Positions 14,613 to 23,844 of a stretch of 61,328 nucleotides of DNA are shown here, one piece after another; positions within the stretch are counted from its first letter, which is position 1, and each line of letters opens with the position of its first letter. The notes beneath the pieces were generated by a model. The model had not been told where the DNA came from. It saw nothing but the letters and a program-made list of their open reading frames with translations, and did not search any database. The translations under genes were made by a program, and so were the position numbers. The DNA is from Bacteroidota bacterium (GTDB taxonomy: Bacteria > Bacteroidota > Bacteroidia > Cytophagales > Cyclobacteriaceae), in contig VGMU01000010.1 in assembly GCA_016866385.1 (NCBI GenBank), forward strand, positions 1 to 61,328, in the 5' to 3' direction.

Positions 14613-17327
14613 GTGACGAGTTTGAGAGTTCTTTTTTTAGGCCTACTAAGCCTCGGGACCCTGGTCCTTTCGGCCTCAGCCCAGCAGCCTACTCGACCTC
14701 AAAAGGATCGGGGCACTGTAGCTCCTGCAGCACCTGTTCGTCTCAATCTTGATACCTTGCTTACCAAACAAGATAGCTTGACTGTTTTGGATTCAGCAAA
14801 TAGTGTGCCTAGAAGTGATATAGAAACTGAAATTCTTTATTTCGCTGAAGATAGTATCATCACCGATTTTTCAGAAAACAAAGTATACCTCTACAAAAAG
14901 GCCTGGTTTGAATACGGTAAAATGCGCTTGGACGCAGACCGCATCGTCATCGATTGGAAAAATTCTGAACTCTACGCCTACGGACTTACCGATAGCTTAG
15001 GTGTAGTATCGGGGAACCCCTTTTTTAAAGACGGTAATTCGGTCTATGAAATTCGAAAAGAGATGCGCTATAATTTTAAAACCCAAAAAGCAATCATCAA
15101 GGATGTAGTGACTGAGCAACAAGACGGAATCCTCCGAGGCACGACCATTAAAAAGACAGCCGATGGAAGCGTGTATCTAGATCATGGCTACTATACCACT
15201 TGTAAACTCACCAAACCTCATTGGCATATTTCTTCTTCCAAAATCAAGTCTATTTCAGGAAAACAAGTCGTCTCAGGTCCATTCAATTTGTATTTTAATG
15301 GAATTCCTACCCCCTTGGGACTTCCCTTTGGTTTGATTCCAGATACGCCAGAAGAAAAGGCCTCTGGGGTAATTTTTCCCTCTTATGGGCGAGAACAAGT
15401 TCGGGGACTAAGTTTAAGAGACTTGGGATATTACTTTGCATTTAATGATTATATCCACTTGAGGGTGACTGGAGATATCTATTCTAAAGGTGGCTGGGGA
15501 ATCAAGTCTCAGGCCATGTATACTAAAAAATACCACTTTACTGGAGGATTTAATGTGGATTTCCAAAAATTTGTGAGTCCGGAGACTGAACTCAATCCAT
15601 TGAATTACAATACGTTTCGAGTCCAATGGAATCATTCTCCTATTTCTAGGGGAAACAGTAGGTTTTCTGCTTCTGTAAATGCAGGATCAACCAGTTATTT
15701 TAATAACGTCATCAACCCTAGCAATTTTGCCAATAACGTGACGGGGGACCTCAACTCCTCTATTTCTTATTCGAAAACATTTTCGGGAACCCCCTTTTCC
15801 CTTTCGGCCAACCTGAGACATTCCCAAAGCGTGCAAACCGGTGAAGTTCGCTTGGATATGCCTACCATAGGCATCAACATGAACAGGCAAAATCCATTTC
15901 AAAATGTAAAGTTTGAACCCCTGAAAACCTTGAACATTGCTTGGAATTTTAACTTACAAAATTCAATAACGAATCGCGTGAGGCAATTGGTTGATTTTTC
16001 CAATCCAGGAAGCGGAACTGGTCCAGAAACTATCCCATTCACCTTAGACAACCTTGGACTGCTACTAAAAAATGGAAATAGCGGAGCCAGCAATACCATT
16101 CCCCTCAGCTCCAACTTTACCTTATTCAAATACTTTACAGGCACCGCTTCGGCCAATTATACCGAACTTTGGTACTTGCAAAAATATAATTACAATTACA
16201 ATGCAAGCAGTAAAAAGGTGGAAAGAAACCTTCAAGATGGGTTTAATCGAGTAGGATTCTATACCAGTTCCTTTGCCATGAATACCAACTTTTATGGTTT
16301 TTATAATTTCAAGGGAAAGGGAAAAATTCAAACCATTCGCCACCACATCGCCCCTACTTTTTCCTTTAACTACAATCCCGATTTTTCCGATCCTGCCTAT
16401 GGCTATTATCAGGAAGTTCAGGCCGATGAATCGGGAAGAATCCAAAGGTATTCTAGGCACCAAGGACTCATCTTTGGAGATGCGCCTTTGGGTGAATCTA
16501 GAGCCCTCAATCTTAGCATACGGCAGGTACTGGAAGCTAAAATTAAAGCTGATACAGATAGCACAGAAGGAGAATCAAAAAAGATTTCATTATTGGAATC
16601 TTTTAATTTCAATGCAGCTTACAATTTTGCAGCAGATTCCTTTCAATTGTCTCCTTTGCAACTTTCTGCACGGACCAGCTTTTTTGAACAAAAATTGTCC
16701 ATCAACTTGAGTAGTACCATCGATCCTTATGCAGTCCTGCAAACTCAACTGGCAGATGGAAGCCGTACATTTAGAACCATCAATGAATTTGCATGGAAAA
16801 AAGGTCAGGGAATTGGAGTCATTCGAAATGCTTCCATCAATTTAAACGCCTCCCTAAATCCTCAACAAGGTCAAAATCCTGGACAGGTAAGAGACGAACT
16901 CACCCAAGACTTTCTGCAGCGAGGAGGGGTCATGAATCCTTTTGTTGAAAACGAAATCAACCGAATCGTAGCAGACCCTAGCCAATACATAGATTGGGAT
17001 ATTCCTTGGAACTTGACCGTAGGGTACAATTTAGCCTACGCCAAGCAGATCAATAATTCCACCAATGTGACTCAAGCGATGAACTTAAATGGGGACTTAT
17101 CCATTTCTGAGAAATGGAAAATCAACTTCAACACGGGATATAATTTTGACCAAAATGAAATCACCCAAACCATGATTGGAATTGCGCGGGATTTACATTG
17201 CTGGCAGATGAATGTGAACTGGGTTCCCTTTGGAAGATTTACCTCCTACAATATCGACATCCGAGTCAAATCCAGTATTCTGCAAGACTTGAAAGTTTCC
17301 AGAAGAAGGTCTTTCTTTGATTTTTAA
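14613..17327 (+). CDS. lptD: LptD-like outer-membrane LPS assembly protein
   Basis: A 904-residue outer-membrane protein. It has a Sec signal peptide (about residues 1-23, ending SASAQQ), an OstA/LptA-like beta-jellyroll region (about 60-220, including YLYKKAWFEYGKMRLDADRIVIDW), and a long C-terminal part with alternating aromatic and polar residues typical of a beta-barrel. The segment PLGLPFGLIPDTPEEKASGVIFPSYG is characteristic of the Bacteroidota LptD relatives. It would insert lipopolysaccharide into the outer leaflet. The start is GTG at 14613, with TTG at 14622 possible. A near-consensus TAACTTTA lies at 14567-14574. Confidence 0.87.
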   Translation: MTSLRVLFLGLLSLGTLVLSASAQQPTRPQKDRGTVAPAAPVRLNLDTLLTKQDSLTVLDSANSVPRSDIETEILYFAEDSIITDFSENKVYLYKKAWFEYGKMRLDADRIVIDWKNSELYAYGLTDSLGVVSGNPFFKDGNSVYEIRKEMRYNFKTQKAIIKDVVTEQQDGILRGTTIKKTADGSVYLDHGYYTTCKLTKPHWHISSSKIKSISGKQVVSGPFNLYFNGIPTPLGLPFGLIPDTPEEKASGVIFPSYGREQVRGLSLRDLGYYFAFNDYIHLRVTGDIYSKGGWGIKSQAMYTKKYHFTGGFNVDFQKFVSPETELNPLNYNTFRVQWNHSPISRGNSRFSASVNAGSTSYFNNVINPSNFANNVTGDLNSSISYSKTFSGTPFSLSANLRHSQSVQTGEVRLDMPTIGINMNRQNPFQNVKFEPLKTLNIAWNFNLQNSITNRVRQLVDFSNPGSGTGPETIPFTLDNLGLLLKNGNSGASNTIPLSSNFTLFKYFTGTASANYTELWYLQKYNYNYNASSKKVERNLQDGFNRVGFYTSSFAMNTNFYGFYNFKGKGKIQTIRHHIAPTFSFNYNPDFSDPAYGYYQEVQADESGRIQRYSRHQGLIFGDAPLGESRALNLSIRQVLEAKIKADTDSTEGESKKISLLESFNFNAAYNFAADSFQLSPLQLSARTSFFEQKLSINLSSTIDPYAVLQTQLADGSRTFRTINEFAWKKGQGIGVIRNASINLNASLNPQQGQNPGQVRDELTQDFLQRGGVMNPFVENEINRIVADPSQYIDWDIPWNLTVGYNLAYAKQINNSTNVTQAMNLNGDLSISEKWKINFNTGYNFDQNEITQTMIGIARDLHCWQMNVNWVPFGRFTSYNIDIRVKSSILQDLKVSRRRSFFDF

Positions 17328-17398
17328 GCCAGGCCCTAAACCTTCAGGACCTAAATCCACGTTAGGATTACCAAACCCTACTCTTTACCACTACCCCT

Positions 17399-18148
17399 AT
17401 GAATTACCGCAGCCTTTTGATTTGCCTTGGACTCTTTTTTGCAAGCATGCTTTTGCCGACTATTTCCTCTGCACAACTCAAAAAAGTGCTCGATAAGGTC
17501 AGTGCAGTTACAGGAGGTACGGTCAACCCATCCCCTACTGAAATGGCCATGGGCCTTAAAGAGGCTTTGGAAAAAGGGACTAACCTAAGCGTGGATCGAC
17601 TCAATCTAGAAAACGGATTTCTTGGAAACCCTGCCATTAAACTTCCTTTTCCTGAAGAAGCCATCCAAGTAGAGCGCAGCCTTAGGAAAATTGGCTTGGG
17701 GAACTTATGCGATCAATTGATTACCAGCATCAATCGTGCAGCCGAAGATGCAGTCAAGGAGGCCCGTCCTCTTTTTGCCCAAGCCATCAAAGACATGACA
17801 TTTAAGGACGTTCAGGGAATCCTTCTGGGCTCGGAGCGTGCCGCTACCGATTACCTACAGCTGAGCACGGCAGCAGGGCTAAAAGTAAAGTTTGCCCTAC
17901 CCATCCAAGCCAGTCTGCAAAAAGTTGGCGCCACAGCCCATTGGGAAACGGTCATGTCTCGCTACAATAAAATTCCTTTAGTCAAGCCTGTGAATACAGA
18001 TCTTACCGCTTACGTAACCGACAAAGCTCTGCAAGGTTTGTTTGTGGAGATTGCTAAAGAAGAACTGGCTTTGCGAAAAAATATCAATACGCGATCCAGC
18101 CCCTTGCTCCAGAAAGTTTTTGGATTCGCTGACTCTCAGAAAAAGTAA
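17399..18148 (+). CDS. DUF4197 exported protein
   Basis: A 249-residue protein with a signal peptide (about residues 1-25, ending ISSAQ). The remainder is helical and matches DUF4197: EMAMGLKEALEKGTNLSVDRLNLENGFLGNP near the N-terminus, LPFPEEAIQVERSLRKIGLG, ALPIQASLQKVGATAHWETVMSRYNKIP, and the DLTAYVTDKALQGLFVEIAKEE segment. The family occurs in the periplasm or outer membrane of many Gram-negatives without a known function. It follows lptD by 71 bp and is probably cotranscribed. A hairpin terminator shared with lysS follows. Confidence 0.9.
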   Translation: MNYRSLLICLGLFFASMLLPTISSAQLKKVLDKVSAVTGGTVNPSPTEMAMGLKEALEKGTNLSVDRLNLENGFLGNPAIKLPFPEEAIQVERSLRKIGLGNLCDQLITSINRAAEDAVKEARPLFAQAIKDMTFKDVQGILLGSERAATDYLQLSTAAGLKVKFALPIQASLQKVGATAHWETVMSRYNKIPLVKPVNTDLTAYVTDKALQGLFVEIAKEELALRKNINTRSSPLLQKVFGFADSQKK

Positions 18149-18260
18149 GTTGCTTACAGTAGTCAGACCACGGTCGACAGCTCACCAAACTGAACTTCAA
18201 ACCTTATTTTGTCTGGTTCCTGTCAACAAAACCCATAAAAATAAAAAGGCAGCAATGCAC

Positions 18261-18289
18261 AAAAAAGTCCAGCAATGCTGGCCTTTTTT
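18261..18289. terminator. Bidirectional terminator between DUF4197 gene and lysS
   Basis: Stem AAAAAAG-CCAGC against GCTGG-CTTTTTT with a small loop, and one mismatch near the base of the stem. A run of A on the left and T on the right lets it serve both converging genes. Confidence 0.75.
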
Positions 18290-18311
18290 ACTTTTTGTAT
18301 AAAGGAAATTC

Positions 18312-20021
18312 TTAATGATCTAGCAGATCCACAAGCAGGCTTTCCCCTTCTTTAGTCAATTTCACGAGGCCTTTTTGGGTCAATCCCTTGATGGAGATAT
18401 CCCATTTTTTGCCACTAAGCCCAGTTTCTGCCTTCAATTCAGGTAAAGAAGCGGGATGTTTTGCTTTCAAAAGCTCTATGATGATTTTCTCCTCTTCTGT
18501 CAATTCCACAGCCTTCTTCTCCGGGCGCATTTGCGGGAAAAACAACACTTCTTGAATGGTAGAATTATCGGTTAGCAACATGGTCAATCGGTCAATACCG
18601 ATACCCAAACCGGAAGTAGGAGGCATCCCGTATTCTAGCGCTCGAAGGAAATCCTCGTCCATGGCCATGGCCTCATCATCTCCCCTTGCGGCAAGTTTGA
18701 GTTGCTCCTCAAATCGCTCGCGCTGATCAACCGGGTCGTTAAGCTCCGAATAGGCATTCGCTATTTCTTTTCCATTCACAAATAGCTCAAAACGCTCTAC
18801 CAATCCTGGCTCGCTACGGTGCTTTTTCGCCAAAGGCGTCATCTCAATCGGGTAATCTGTGATGTAGGTAGGCTGAATCAAGTTGGCTTCTACCTTGGCA
18901 CCAAAGATCTCGTCGATCAATTTGCCTTTGCCCATAGATCCATCCACTTCGATACCTAATTTGGCACATACTTCGCGCAGCCCTTGTTCATCCAATTCGC
19001 TGACATCGATGCCTGCATACTCTTTGATGGAATCAAACATGGTCAGACGACGGTAAGGACCTGCAAAATCTATCGTCTTCCCTCCTACCTGCACTTGGGT
19101 CACCCCATGGATGGACTGGGTTACTTTTTCCAGCAACTCCTCCACCATCTCCATCATCCAGATGTAATCCTTGTAGGCTACGTAGATCTCCATGGAGGTA
19201 AACTCTGGGTTGTGGGTACGGTCCATGCCTTCGTTGCGGAACATCTTACCAAACTCATATACTCCATCAAATCCACCCACGATCAAGCGCTTCAGGTAGA
19301 GTTCATTGGCAATACGCAAGTAAAGCGGCATGTCCAGGGTATTATGATGGGTTTGGAAAGGACGCGCTGCCGCACCTCCATGCACCGCCTGCAAGATCGG
19401 GGTCTCCACTTCTAGCCAACCGTGGTCGTCAAAATAGCGACGCATGTTGGAGATAATTTTGGAGCGGGTGACAAAGGTTTTTTTCACCTCTGGATTTACC
19501 GTAAGGTCCACATAACGCTGTCTATAGCGCTGTTCGGGATCAGTAAACCCGTCATATACGGTACCCTCCTCGTCACGCTTCACAATAGGGAGAGGCTTTA
19601 CGGCCTTGGACAAGACCTTTAAGGAAGTGACATGCAAAGAAATTTCTCCTGTCTGTGTAGTAAAAATATAACCCGTTACCCCTATAAAATCCCCTATGCC
19701 TAGTAATTTTTTGAATACCGTATTGTAGAAATCAGGATTTTCTGGAGTACTGATATCGTCTCTGCGCACATAGATCTGTAACCTACCGGTGGCATCTTGG
19801 ATCTCTGCAAAGGAAGCAGAACCCATGATTCTTCTACTCATTAGACGGCCTGCAATGGAAGTGTCCTTGTAGTCCGTTTTGTTGTTTTCGTAGTTATTAT
19901 GGATATCTTCCGCCGTTGCATTCACAAAAAAAGATGCCGCGGGATAAGGATTGATCCCTAACGCATAAAGTTCTTCCCTATCCTTTCTTCGCTCTTGTTC
20001 CTGTTCACTTAAAACATGCAT
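18312..20021 (-). CDS. lysS: Lysyl-tRNA synthetase (class II)
   Basis: LysS charges tRNA-Lys. The 569-residue protein has the N-terminal OB-fold anticodon domain (about residues 50-160), class II motif 2 around [20 protein letters not shown] and motif 3 [15 protein letters not shown] near residue 490. After the catalytic core there is an extension of about 60 residues resembling a small winged helix (about 510-569, [21 protein letters not shown]), which is longer than E. coli LysS. Proline dehydrogenase lies 22 bp upstream on the same strand, so the two may share a transcript. Confidence 0.95.
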   Translation of the reverse strand: MHVLSEQEQERRKDREELYALGINPYPAASFFVNATAEDIHNNYENNKTDYKDTSIAGRLMSRRIMGSASFAEIQDATGRLQIYVRRDDISTPENPDFYNTVFKKLLGIGDFIGVTGYIFTTQTGEISLHVTSLKVLSKAVKPLPIVKRDEEGTVYDGFTDPEQRYRQRYVDLTVNPEVKKTFVTRSKIISNMRRYFDDHGWLEVETPILQAVHGGAAARPFQTHHNTLDMPLYLRIANELYLKRLIVGGFDGVYEFGKMFRNEGMDRTHNPEFTSMEIYVAYKDYIWMMEMVEELLEKVTQSIHGVTQVQVGGKTIDFAGPYRRLTMFDSIKEYAGIDVSELDEQGLREVCAKLGIEVDGSMGKGKLIDEIFGAKVEANLIQPTYITDYPIEMTPLAKKHRSEPGLVERFELFVNGKEIANAYSELNDPVDQRERFEEQLKLAARGDDEAMAMDEDFLRALEYGMPPTSGLGIGIDRLTMLLTDNSTIQEVLFFPQMRPEKKAVELTEEEKIIIELLKAKHPASLPELKAETGLSGKKWDISIKGLTQKGLVKLTKEGESLLVDLLDH

Positions 20022-20043
20022 GATTTCTGGTTGACAAGTGGTT

Positions 20044-21231
20044 TTATATATTTTTTTTCAGACGATTCCTCCTAGCCATTTCCTTTTGCACCAACTCAAA
20101 CTCTCGACTACTTTGACCTGCTATGGAGGAGTTTTCTGCTGCTCTTCTGGAGAGGTAAGGCATTACCTTTTCTACTGGTCCATAAGGTACATATTTTACC
20201 ACCCTATAGCCTGCTTTTGATAAATTAAAAGAAATGGTATCACTCATGCCGTAAAGTTGGGAAAAATATACCCGATCGGTGGAGGGATCTATGCCTAGAC
20301 TACTCATGCTCGAGGTAAGTTTTAAACAACTTTCTTCGTTGTGCGTGGCACAAACCACATGTACTCCTTGCTCCACGCAATAGCGAATGGCTACATCGTA
20401 ATCTTTATCGGTAGCTTCTTTGCTCGGTTGAATCGGGTCTTGGTACCCCAAAGCTTTAGCGCGTGACCTTTCTTTTTCCATGTACGCTCCTCGCACGGGT
20501 TTTGCTCCAAAAAGATACCCGCCTTCCACTGCTGCTTGATGGGCCTTTTTCAACCTCGCCAAAGAATCGTGCCGGTACATTTGGTAGGTATTGTAAACGA
20601 CACACTTTTCCTTATTGTATTTCTCCATGGCCCTATATGCCAAGGAATCAATGATATCTTGAAACCAACTCTCTTCTGCATCAACTAAAATCTTCAATTC
20701 CAAATCATGAGCTGCCTTGCACAAGCGATCTATGCGGGTCTCCAACCGAGTAAATGCCGCCTCTTCCTCGGTAGTCAAGGTTTGCTTGGCTTGCATTTTT
20801 TCCATAATCCGGTAATCTCCTAGGCCAGTGACTTTGAATACCCCGAAGGGCATGTAGGAGGTTTTTGCAGATTCTACTAGGGTTTGATAGATTTCCTCCG
20901 TAGTAGCGTCAAAACTCATTTCATCTCCTTTCCCTTCCACCGAAAGATCTAAGATGGACTGCACACCGTACTTGGAGAGGGAATTGCAAGCATGTATGCT
21001 ATCCTGAATATTCTCCCCGCCACAAAAATGACCAAACATGGTCTTTTTCAAAATCCCCTTGATAGGCAGGTGAAGCTTAAAAGCTACATTTGCTAAACTC
21101 ATCCCCAACTTGGAAAGAAAAGGAGAATTGAGGGTAGCAAACATCCAATACATCTTTCTCAAAGCTAAATTACTTTTGGAAGCAAAAGCCACTTCCAAGT
21201 TATCAAAAGAAATGGGGGGGGTATCCTGCAT
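20044..21231 (-). CDS. Proline dehydrogenase
   Basis: A flavoprotein that oxidises L-proline to pyrroline-5-carboxylate. The 395-residue TIM-barrel chain has the PRODH signatures [36 protein letters not shown], the segment CATHNEES, and the C-terminal [10 protein letters not shown] motif that contacts proline. It stands alone, not fused to a P5C dehydrogenase. The start used is ATG at 21231; ATG at 21240 adds three residues. A perfect TAnnTTTG at 21250-21257 would put the transcript start just before either codon. Confidence 0.93.
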   Translation of the reverse strand: MQDTPPISFDNLEVAFASKSNLALRKMYWMFATLNSPFLSKLGMSLANVAFKLHLPIKGILKKTMFGHFCGGENIQDSIHACNSLSKYGVQSILDLSVEGKGDEMSFDATTEEIYQTLVESAKTSYMPFGVFKVTGLGDYRIMEKMQAKQTLTTEEEAAFTRLETRIDRLCKAAHDLELKILVDAEESWFQDIIDSLAYRAMEKYNKEKCVVYNTYQMYRHDSLARLKKAHQAAVEGGYLFGAKPVRGAYMEKERSRAKALGYQDPIQPSKEATDKDYDVAIRYCVEQGVHVVCATHNEESCLKLTSSMSSLGIDPSTDRVYFSQLYGMSDTISFNLSKAGYRVVKYVPYGPVEKVMPYLSRRAAENSSIAGQSSREFELVQKEMARRNRLKKNI

Positions 21232-21249
21232 GGGAAGCATTTAAGGCTA

Positions 21250-21257
21250 CAAAGATA
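21250..21257 (-). promoter_or_regulatory. -7 promoter element for proline dehydrogenase (and perhaps lysS)
   Basis: The minus strand reads TATCTTTG (TAnnTTTG), 19 bp from the preferred start. It gives a very short leader. Confidence 0.45.
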
Positions 21258-21426
21258 TTAAAAAACCGCTGTCCCTTCGGATTTGTTTACAGGATAATCG
21301 CTCAAAAAACCAGTTTTATACCCGTTAAGCAAAAGCTAACTATAGGTTTTAAAAATTATTTTAAAAATGAGTCCACGTTCTTGAATAATTGTCTTTTATC
21401 AAATAAGCGATTTCATTTTTTAAAAA

Positions 21427-21457
21427 TTTGACAAAAATTCCCTAAAAAATTATTTTG
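21427..21457 (+). promoter_or_regulatory. Promoter of the Phe/Tyr operon leader
   Basis: A -33-type TTTG (21427-21430) is followed after 19 bp by TTATTTTG (21450-21457), a 7 of 8 match to TAnnTTTG. The spacing is right for the Bacteroidota housekeeping sigma factor. Transcription would start near 21463, about 25 nt before the leader ORF. The 21241-21645 interval otherwise holds the leader ORF and attenuator plus AT-rich DNA with no other recognisable feature. Confidence 0.5.
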
Positions 21458-21488
21458 AATTTAATACTTCACCTTGTACATTTACCCC

Positions 21489-21584
21489 ATGTTAATTTTC
21501 ACTGCGCTCTATTTTAGCTTCTTTTATTTTTACTTTCGACAGCAAAATCGAATCGGCGCTGTGTATTGTCTAGCCAAAAACTAA
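21489..21584 (+). CDS. Phe/Tyr-rich leader peptide of the aromatic amino acid operon
   Basis: A 31-codon ORF with ATG at 21489 and TAA at 21582-21584. It contains six Phe and four Tyr codons. Eight of the nine residues at positions 8-16 are Phe or Tyr (segment LYFSFFYFYF). Aromatic codons at this density directly upstream of a Phe/Tyr biosynthetic operon are the mark of a leader peptide whose translation senses charged tRNA-Phe and tRNA-Tyr. The ORF is followed after 16 nt by a strong terminator and contains one arm of the predicted antiterminator. The peptide itself is not expected to have a function. Confidence rests on composition and position, not on homology. Confidence 0.8.
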   Translation: MLIFTALYFSFFYFYFRQQNRIGAVYCLAKN

Positions 21585-21630
21585 AAAAATAACCACAACA
21601 AAGCCCGATTCGAAAGAGTCGGGCTTTTTT
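21548..21630 (+). promoter_or_regulatory. Predicted transcription attenuator (antiterminator/terminator switch)
   Basis: Two mutually exclusive pairings are visible. The antiterminator is TCGAATCGG (21548-21556) with CCGATTCGA (21605-21613), nine perfect base pairs. The terminator uses the same 21605-21611 bases in its 5' arm (21601-21611). Upstream, TTCGA (21535-21539) can pair with TCGAA (21548-21552), and ACAGC (21539-21543) with GCTGT (21558-21562), which would shield the antiterminator strand. A ribosome stalled in the Phe/Tyr codon run (21510-21536) would cover the shielding bases and favour read-through. The structures were found by eye, without energy calculation. Confidence 0.72.
21601..21630 (+). 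terminator. Attenuator terminator before the Phe/Tyr operon
   Basis: An 11-bp stem (21601-21611 with 21616-21626, one T-G wobble) with a GAAA tetraloop closed by C-G, and a run of six T at 21625-21630. It lies only 15 bp before the first operon gene, so it must be conditional. Confidence 0.88.
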
Positions 21631-21645
21631 ACGTTACACTGCCTT

Positions 21646-22743
21646 ATGAAACCACACAAGCAAATTAAAGATTGGGGCCTAGGACTTAGCAACCCCTTAC
21701 TTATCGGAGGACCTTGTTCTGCCGAAACCCCAGAACAAATCTCCCAAATTTGTTTAGAAATGAAAACCGATGGCTTGGTGCCTCAGGTTTTTAGAGCGGG
21801 AATCTGGAAACCCCGTACCCGACCAGGGTCTTTTGAGGGCGTGGGGGAAGTGGGCTTGACTTGGATGGAAATCGTGCGGAATGAACTCAATATTCCCATT
21901 ACGGTGGAAGTAGGAAATGCCGCACACGTAGAAATGGCATTAAAACACCAAATCGAAATCCTCTGGATAGGTGCACGCACCACGGTAAATCCATTTGCTG
22001 TTCAAGAAATCGCAGAAGCTCTACGAGGCGTGGATATCCCTGTAATGATCAAAAACCCCATGAATCCCGATCTTGAACTTTGGATGGGAGCTTTAGAACG
22101 AATGTACGCTGTAGGTGTAACCAAACTTGCAGCCATCCACCGTGGATTTTCAGATGCGTACGATAAGCGGTACCGCAACAAGCCCAATTGGTCTATGCCC
22201 ATTCATCTAAAAAGAGAGTGGACAGGGATGGAAGTAATCAACGACCCCTCCCATATCGTAGGCAGAAGAGATGGCCTTCTCGAGGTGGCTCAAAGAGCTA
22301 TAAACTTTGGATTGGATGGATTGATGATCGAAACGCATCACGATCCAGACAAGGCTTGGTCAGATGCCAAACAGCAGGTGACACCAAGGCGCTTAAAAGA
22401 AATGATAGACTCCATTGATTTCAAGCAGGCGCTTGAAAACATGAAGCCAGATGAAAAATTGCAGGATCTTCGTAGGGCAGTGGATCATTTGGACGACCAG
22501 TTATTAGATATTTTGCAAGAAAGATTTGCTGTAATAGACCAAATAGGTGCGCACAAGAGAGAACATCACTTGACCGTATTCCAATCGGACCGATGGAAAG
22601 AAGTGATGGACTCTCGCACAGAAAAGGGGGTTAAAAAGCAGCTGAGTGAAAAATTCATGAAAGAATTATTGTACTGCATCCATGAGGAGTCTGTAAAACG
22701 CCAAGAAAAACAACTGAGAGAAGTAGAATCCTTACCCAAATAA
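21646..22743 (+). CDS. Bifunctional DAHP synthase / chorismate mutase
   Basis: Residues 1-260 are a type I-beta 3-deoxy-7-phosphoheptulonate synthase (LIGGPCSAETPEQ, FRAGIWKPRTRPGSFEG, IGARTTVNPFAVQEIA, MIKNPMNPDLELW, IHRGFSDAYDKRYRN, DPSHIVGRRD, IETHHDPDKAWSD). Residues of about 270-355 are an AroQ-class chorismate mutase (LRRAVDHLDDQLLDILQERFAVIDQIGAHKREH). It makes both the first committed compound of the shikimate pathway and prephenate. Here the mutase domain is C-terminal, unlike the N-terminal arrangement in Bacillus. It is the first gene after the attenuator. End-product inhibition through the mutase domain is known for such fusions. Confidence 0.95.
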   Translation: MKPHKQIKDWGLGLSNPLLIGGPCSAETPEQISQICLEMKTDGLVPQVFRAGIWKPRTRPGSFEGVGEVGLTWMEIVRNELNIPITVEVGNAAHVEMALKHQIEILWIGARTTVNPFAVQEIAEALRGVDIPVMIKNPMNPDLELWMGALERMYAVGVTKLAAIHRGFSDAYDKRYRNKPNWSMPIHLKREWTGMEVINDPSHIVGRRDGLLEVAQRAINFGLDGLMIETHHDPDKAWSDAKQQVTPRRLKEMIDSIDFKQALENMKPDEKLQDLRRAVDHLDDQLLDILQERFAVIDQIGAHKREHHLTVFQSDRWKEVMDSRTEKGVKKQLSEKFMKELLYCIHEESVKRQEKQLREVESLPK

Positions 22744-22782
22744 TTTCACCATTCCCTTCCCTATTTCTAAAGTCCTCAGCCC

Positions 22783-23826
22783 TTGGAATCCGTAATTTTC
22801 ACCGACGATTTGCCTAAAACCTTTACTGAGGTTCTGCAATCTCTATTCTATTCTAGGATGGTGATTTTAATTGATTCCAACACCAAAACCCATTGCCTTC
22901 CCCTCCTACAGAACCAGTTACCAAAAAACGTCATCCAGATAGAAATATCACCAGGAGAGGAATACAAGACCTTAGACACTTGCAGCCTTATTTGGAAAAA
23001 AATGACTGAAGAGACCCTGGATCGAAAATCCCTCTTGATCAATTTGGGAGGAGGGGTCATAGGTGACATGGGTGGATTTTGCGCAAGCATTTACAAGAGA
23101 GGAATTCCCTTTATCAGTATCCCCACTACCCTGTTGGCACAAGTAGATGCAAGCGTAGGAGGAAAAGTGGGAATTGATTTTTTAGGTTTTAAAAACCAGT
23201 TAGGTGCATTTAATCCCCCCGAATGCGTGATTATTGCCCCGCAACTGCTAAGGTCTTTGCCTCAACGGGAACTTCGCTCAGGGTATGCTGAGGTACTGAA
23301 GCATGGACTCATTCGAGATGCTGCCTACTTTAGGTCCTTAAAAACCCATAACTGGGAAACTCAAGACTGGGACGAGCTAATCCCTCCATCCGTATCCATT
23401 AAAAAAGCAGTAGTAGAAGTGGATCCAAAGGAATTGGGGCTGAGAAAAATTTTGAATTTTGGACACAGCATTGGACATGCCGTGGAGTCCTTTTTTCTTG
23501 AAAGCGCCTCCCCCCTACTACATGGGGAGGCGATTGCCTTGGGAATGATCGCAGAGGCATTTTTATCTTTTGAAAAAATTGGTTTCAGTTACGAGGAATT
23601 TACCGAAGTAAGCGAAAAACTTCTTCGGATTTTTGGAAAAATAGACCTTTCTGAAGCAGCGATAGATTCTATCTCTATCCTTTGTAATCAGGATAAGAAA
23701 AATGAGGACAATACCCTTCTTTTCTCCCTTTTACCCAAAATTGGAGACTGCACCTACAATGTGCCTGTAAGTACAGAGGAAATCAAGCGGGCCCTGCAGT
23801 ATTACCATAATCTTCCCTTTGCTTAA
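22783..23826 (+). CDS. aroB: 3-dehydroquinate synthase
   Basis: AroB converts DAHP to 3-dehydroquinate using NAD and a metal. The 347-residue protein has the nucleotide loop NLGGGVIGDMGGF, SIPTTLLAQVDASVGGKVGID, the RELRSGYAEVLKHGLI metal-site Glu segment, and NFGHSIGHAVES plus a later LLHGEAIALGM with metal-binding His residues. The start is TTG at 22783; no ATG is available upstream in frame within the 39-bp gap. It is the second gene of the operon. Confidence 0.94.
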   Translation: MESVIFTDDLPKTFTEVLQSLFYSRMVILIDSNTKTHCLPLLQNQLPKNVIQIEISPGEEYKTLDTCSLIWKKMTEETLDRKSLLINLGGGVIGDMGGFCASIYKRGIPFISIPTTLLAQVDASVGGKVGIDFLGFKNQLGAFNPPECVIIAPQLLRSLPQRELRSGYAEVLKHGLIRDAAYFRSLKTHNWETQDWDELIPPSVSIKKAVVEVDPKELGLRKILNFGHSIGHAVESFFLESASPLLHGEAIALGMIAEAFLSFEKIGFSYEEFTEVSEKLLRIFGKIDLSEAAIDSISILCNQDKKNEDNTLLFSLLPKIGDCTYNVPVSTEEIKRALQYYHNLPFA

Positions 23827-23844
23827 CTCTTGAAGTATTTCCCC

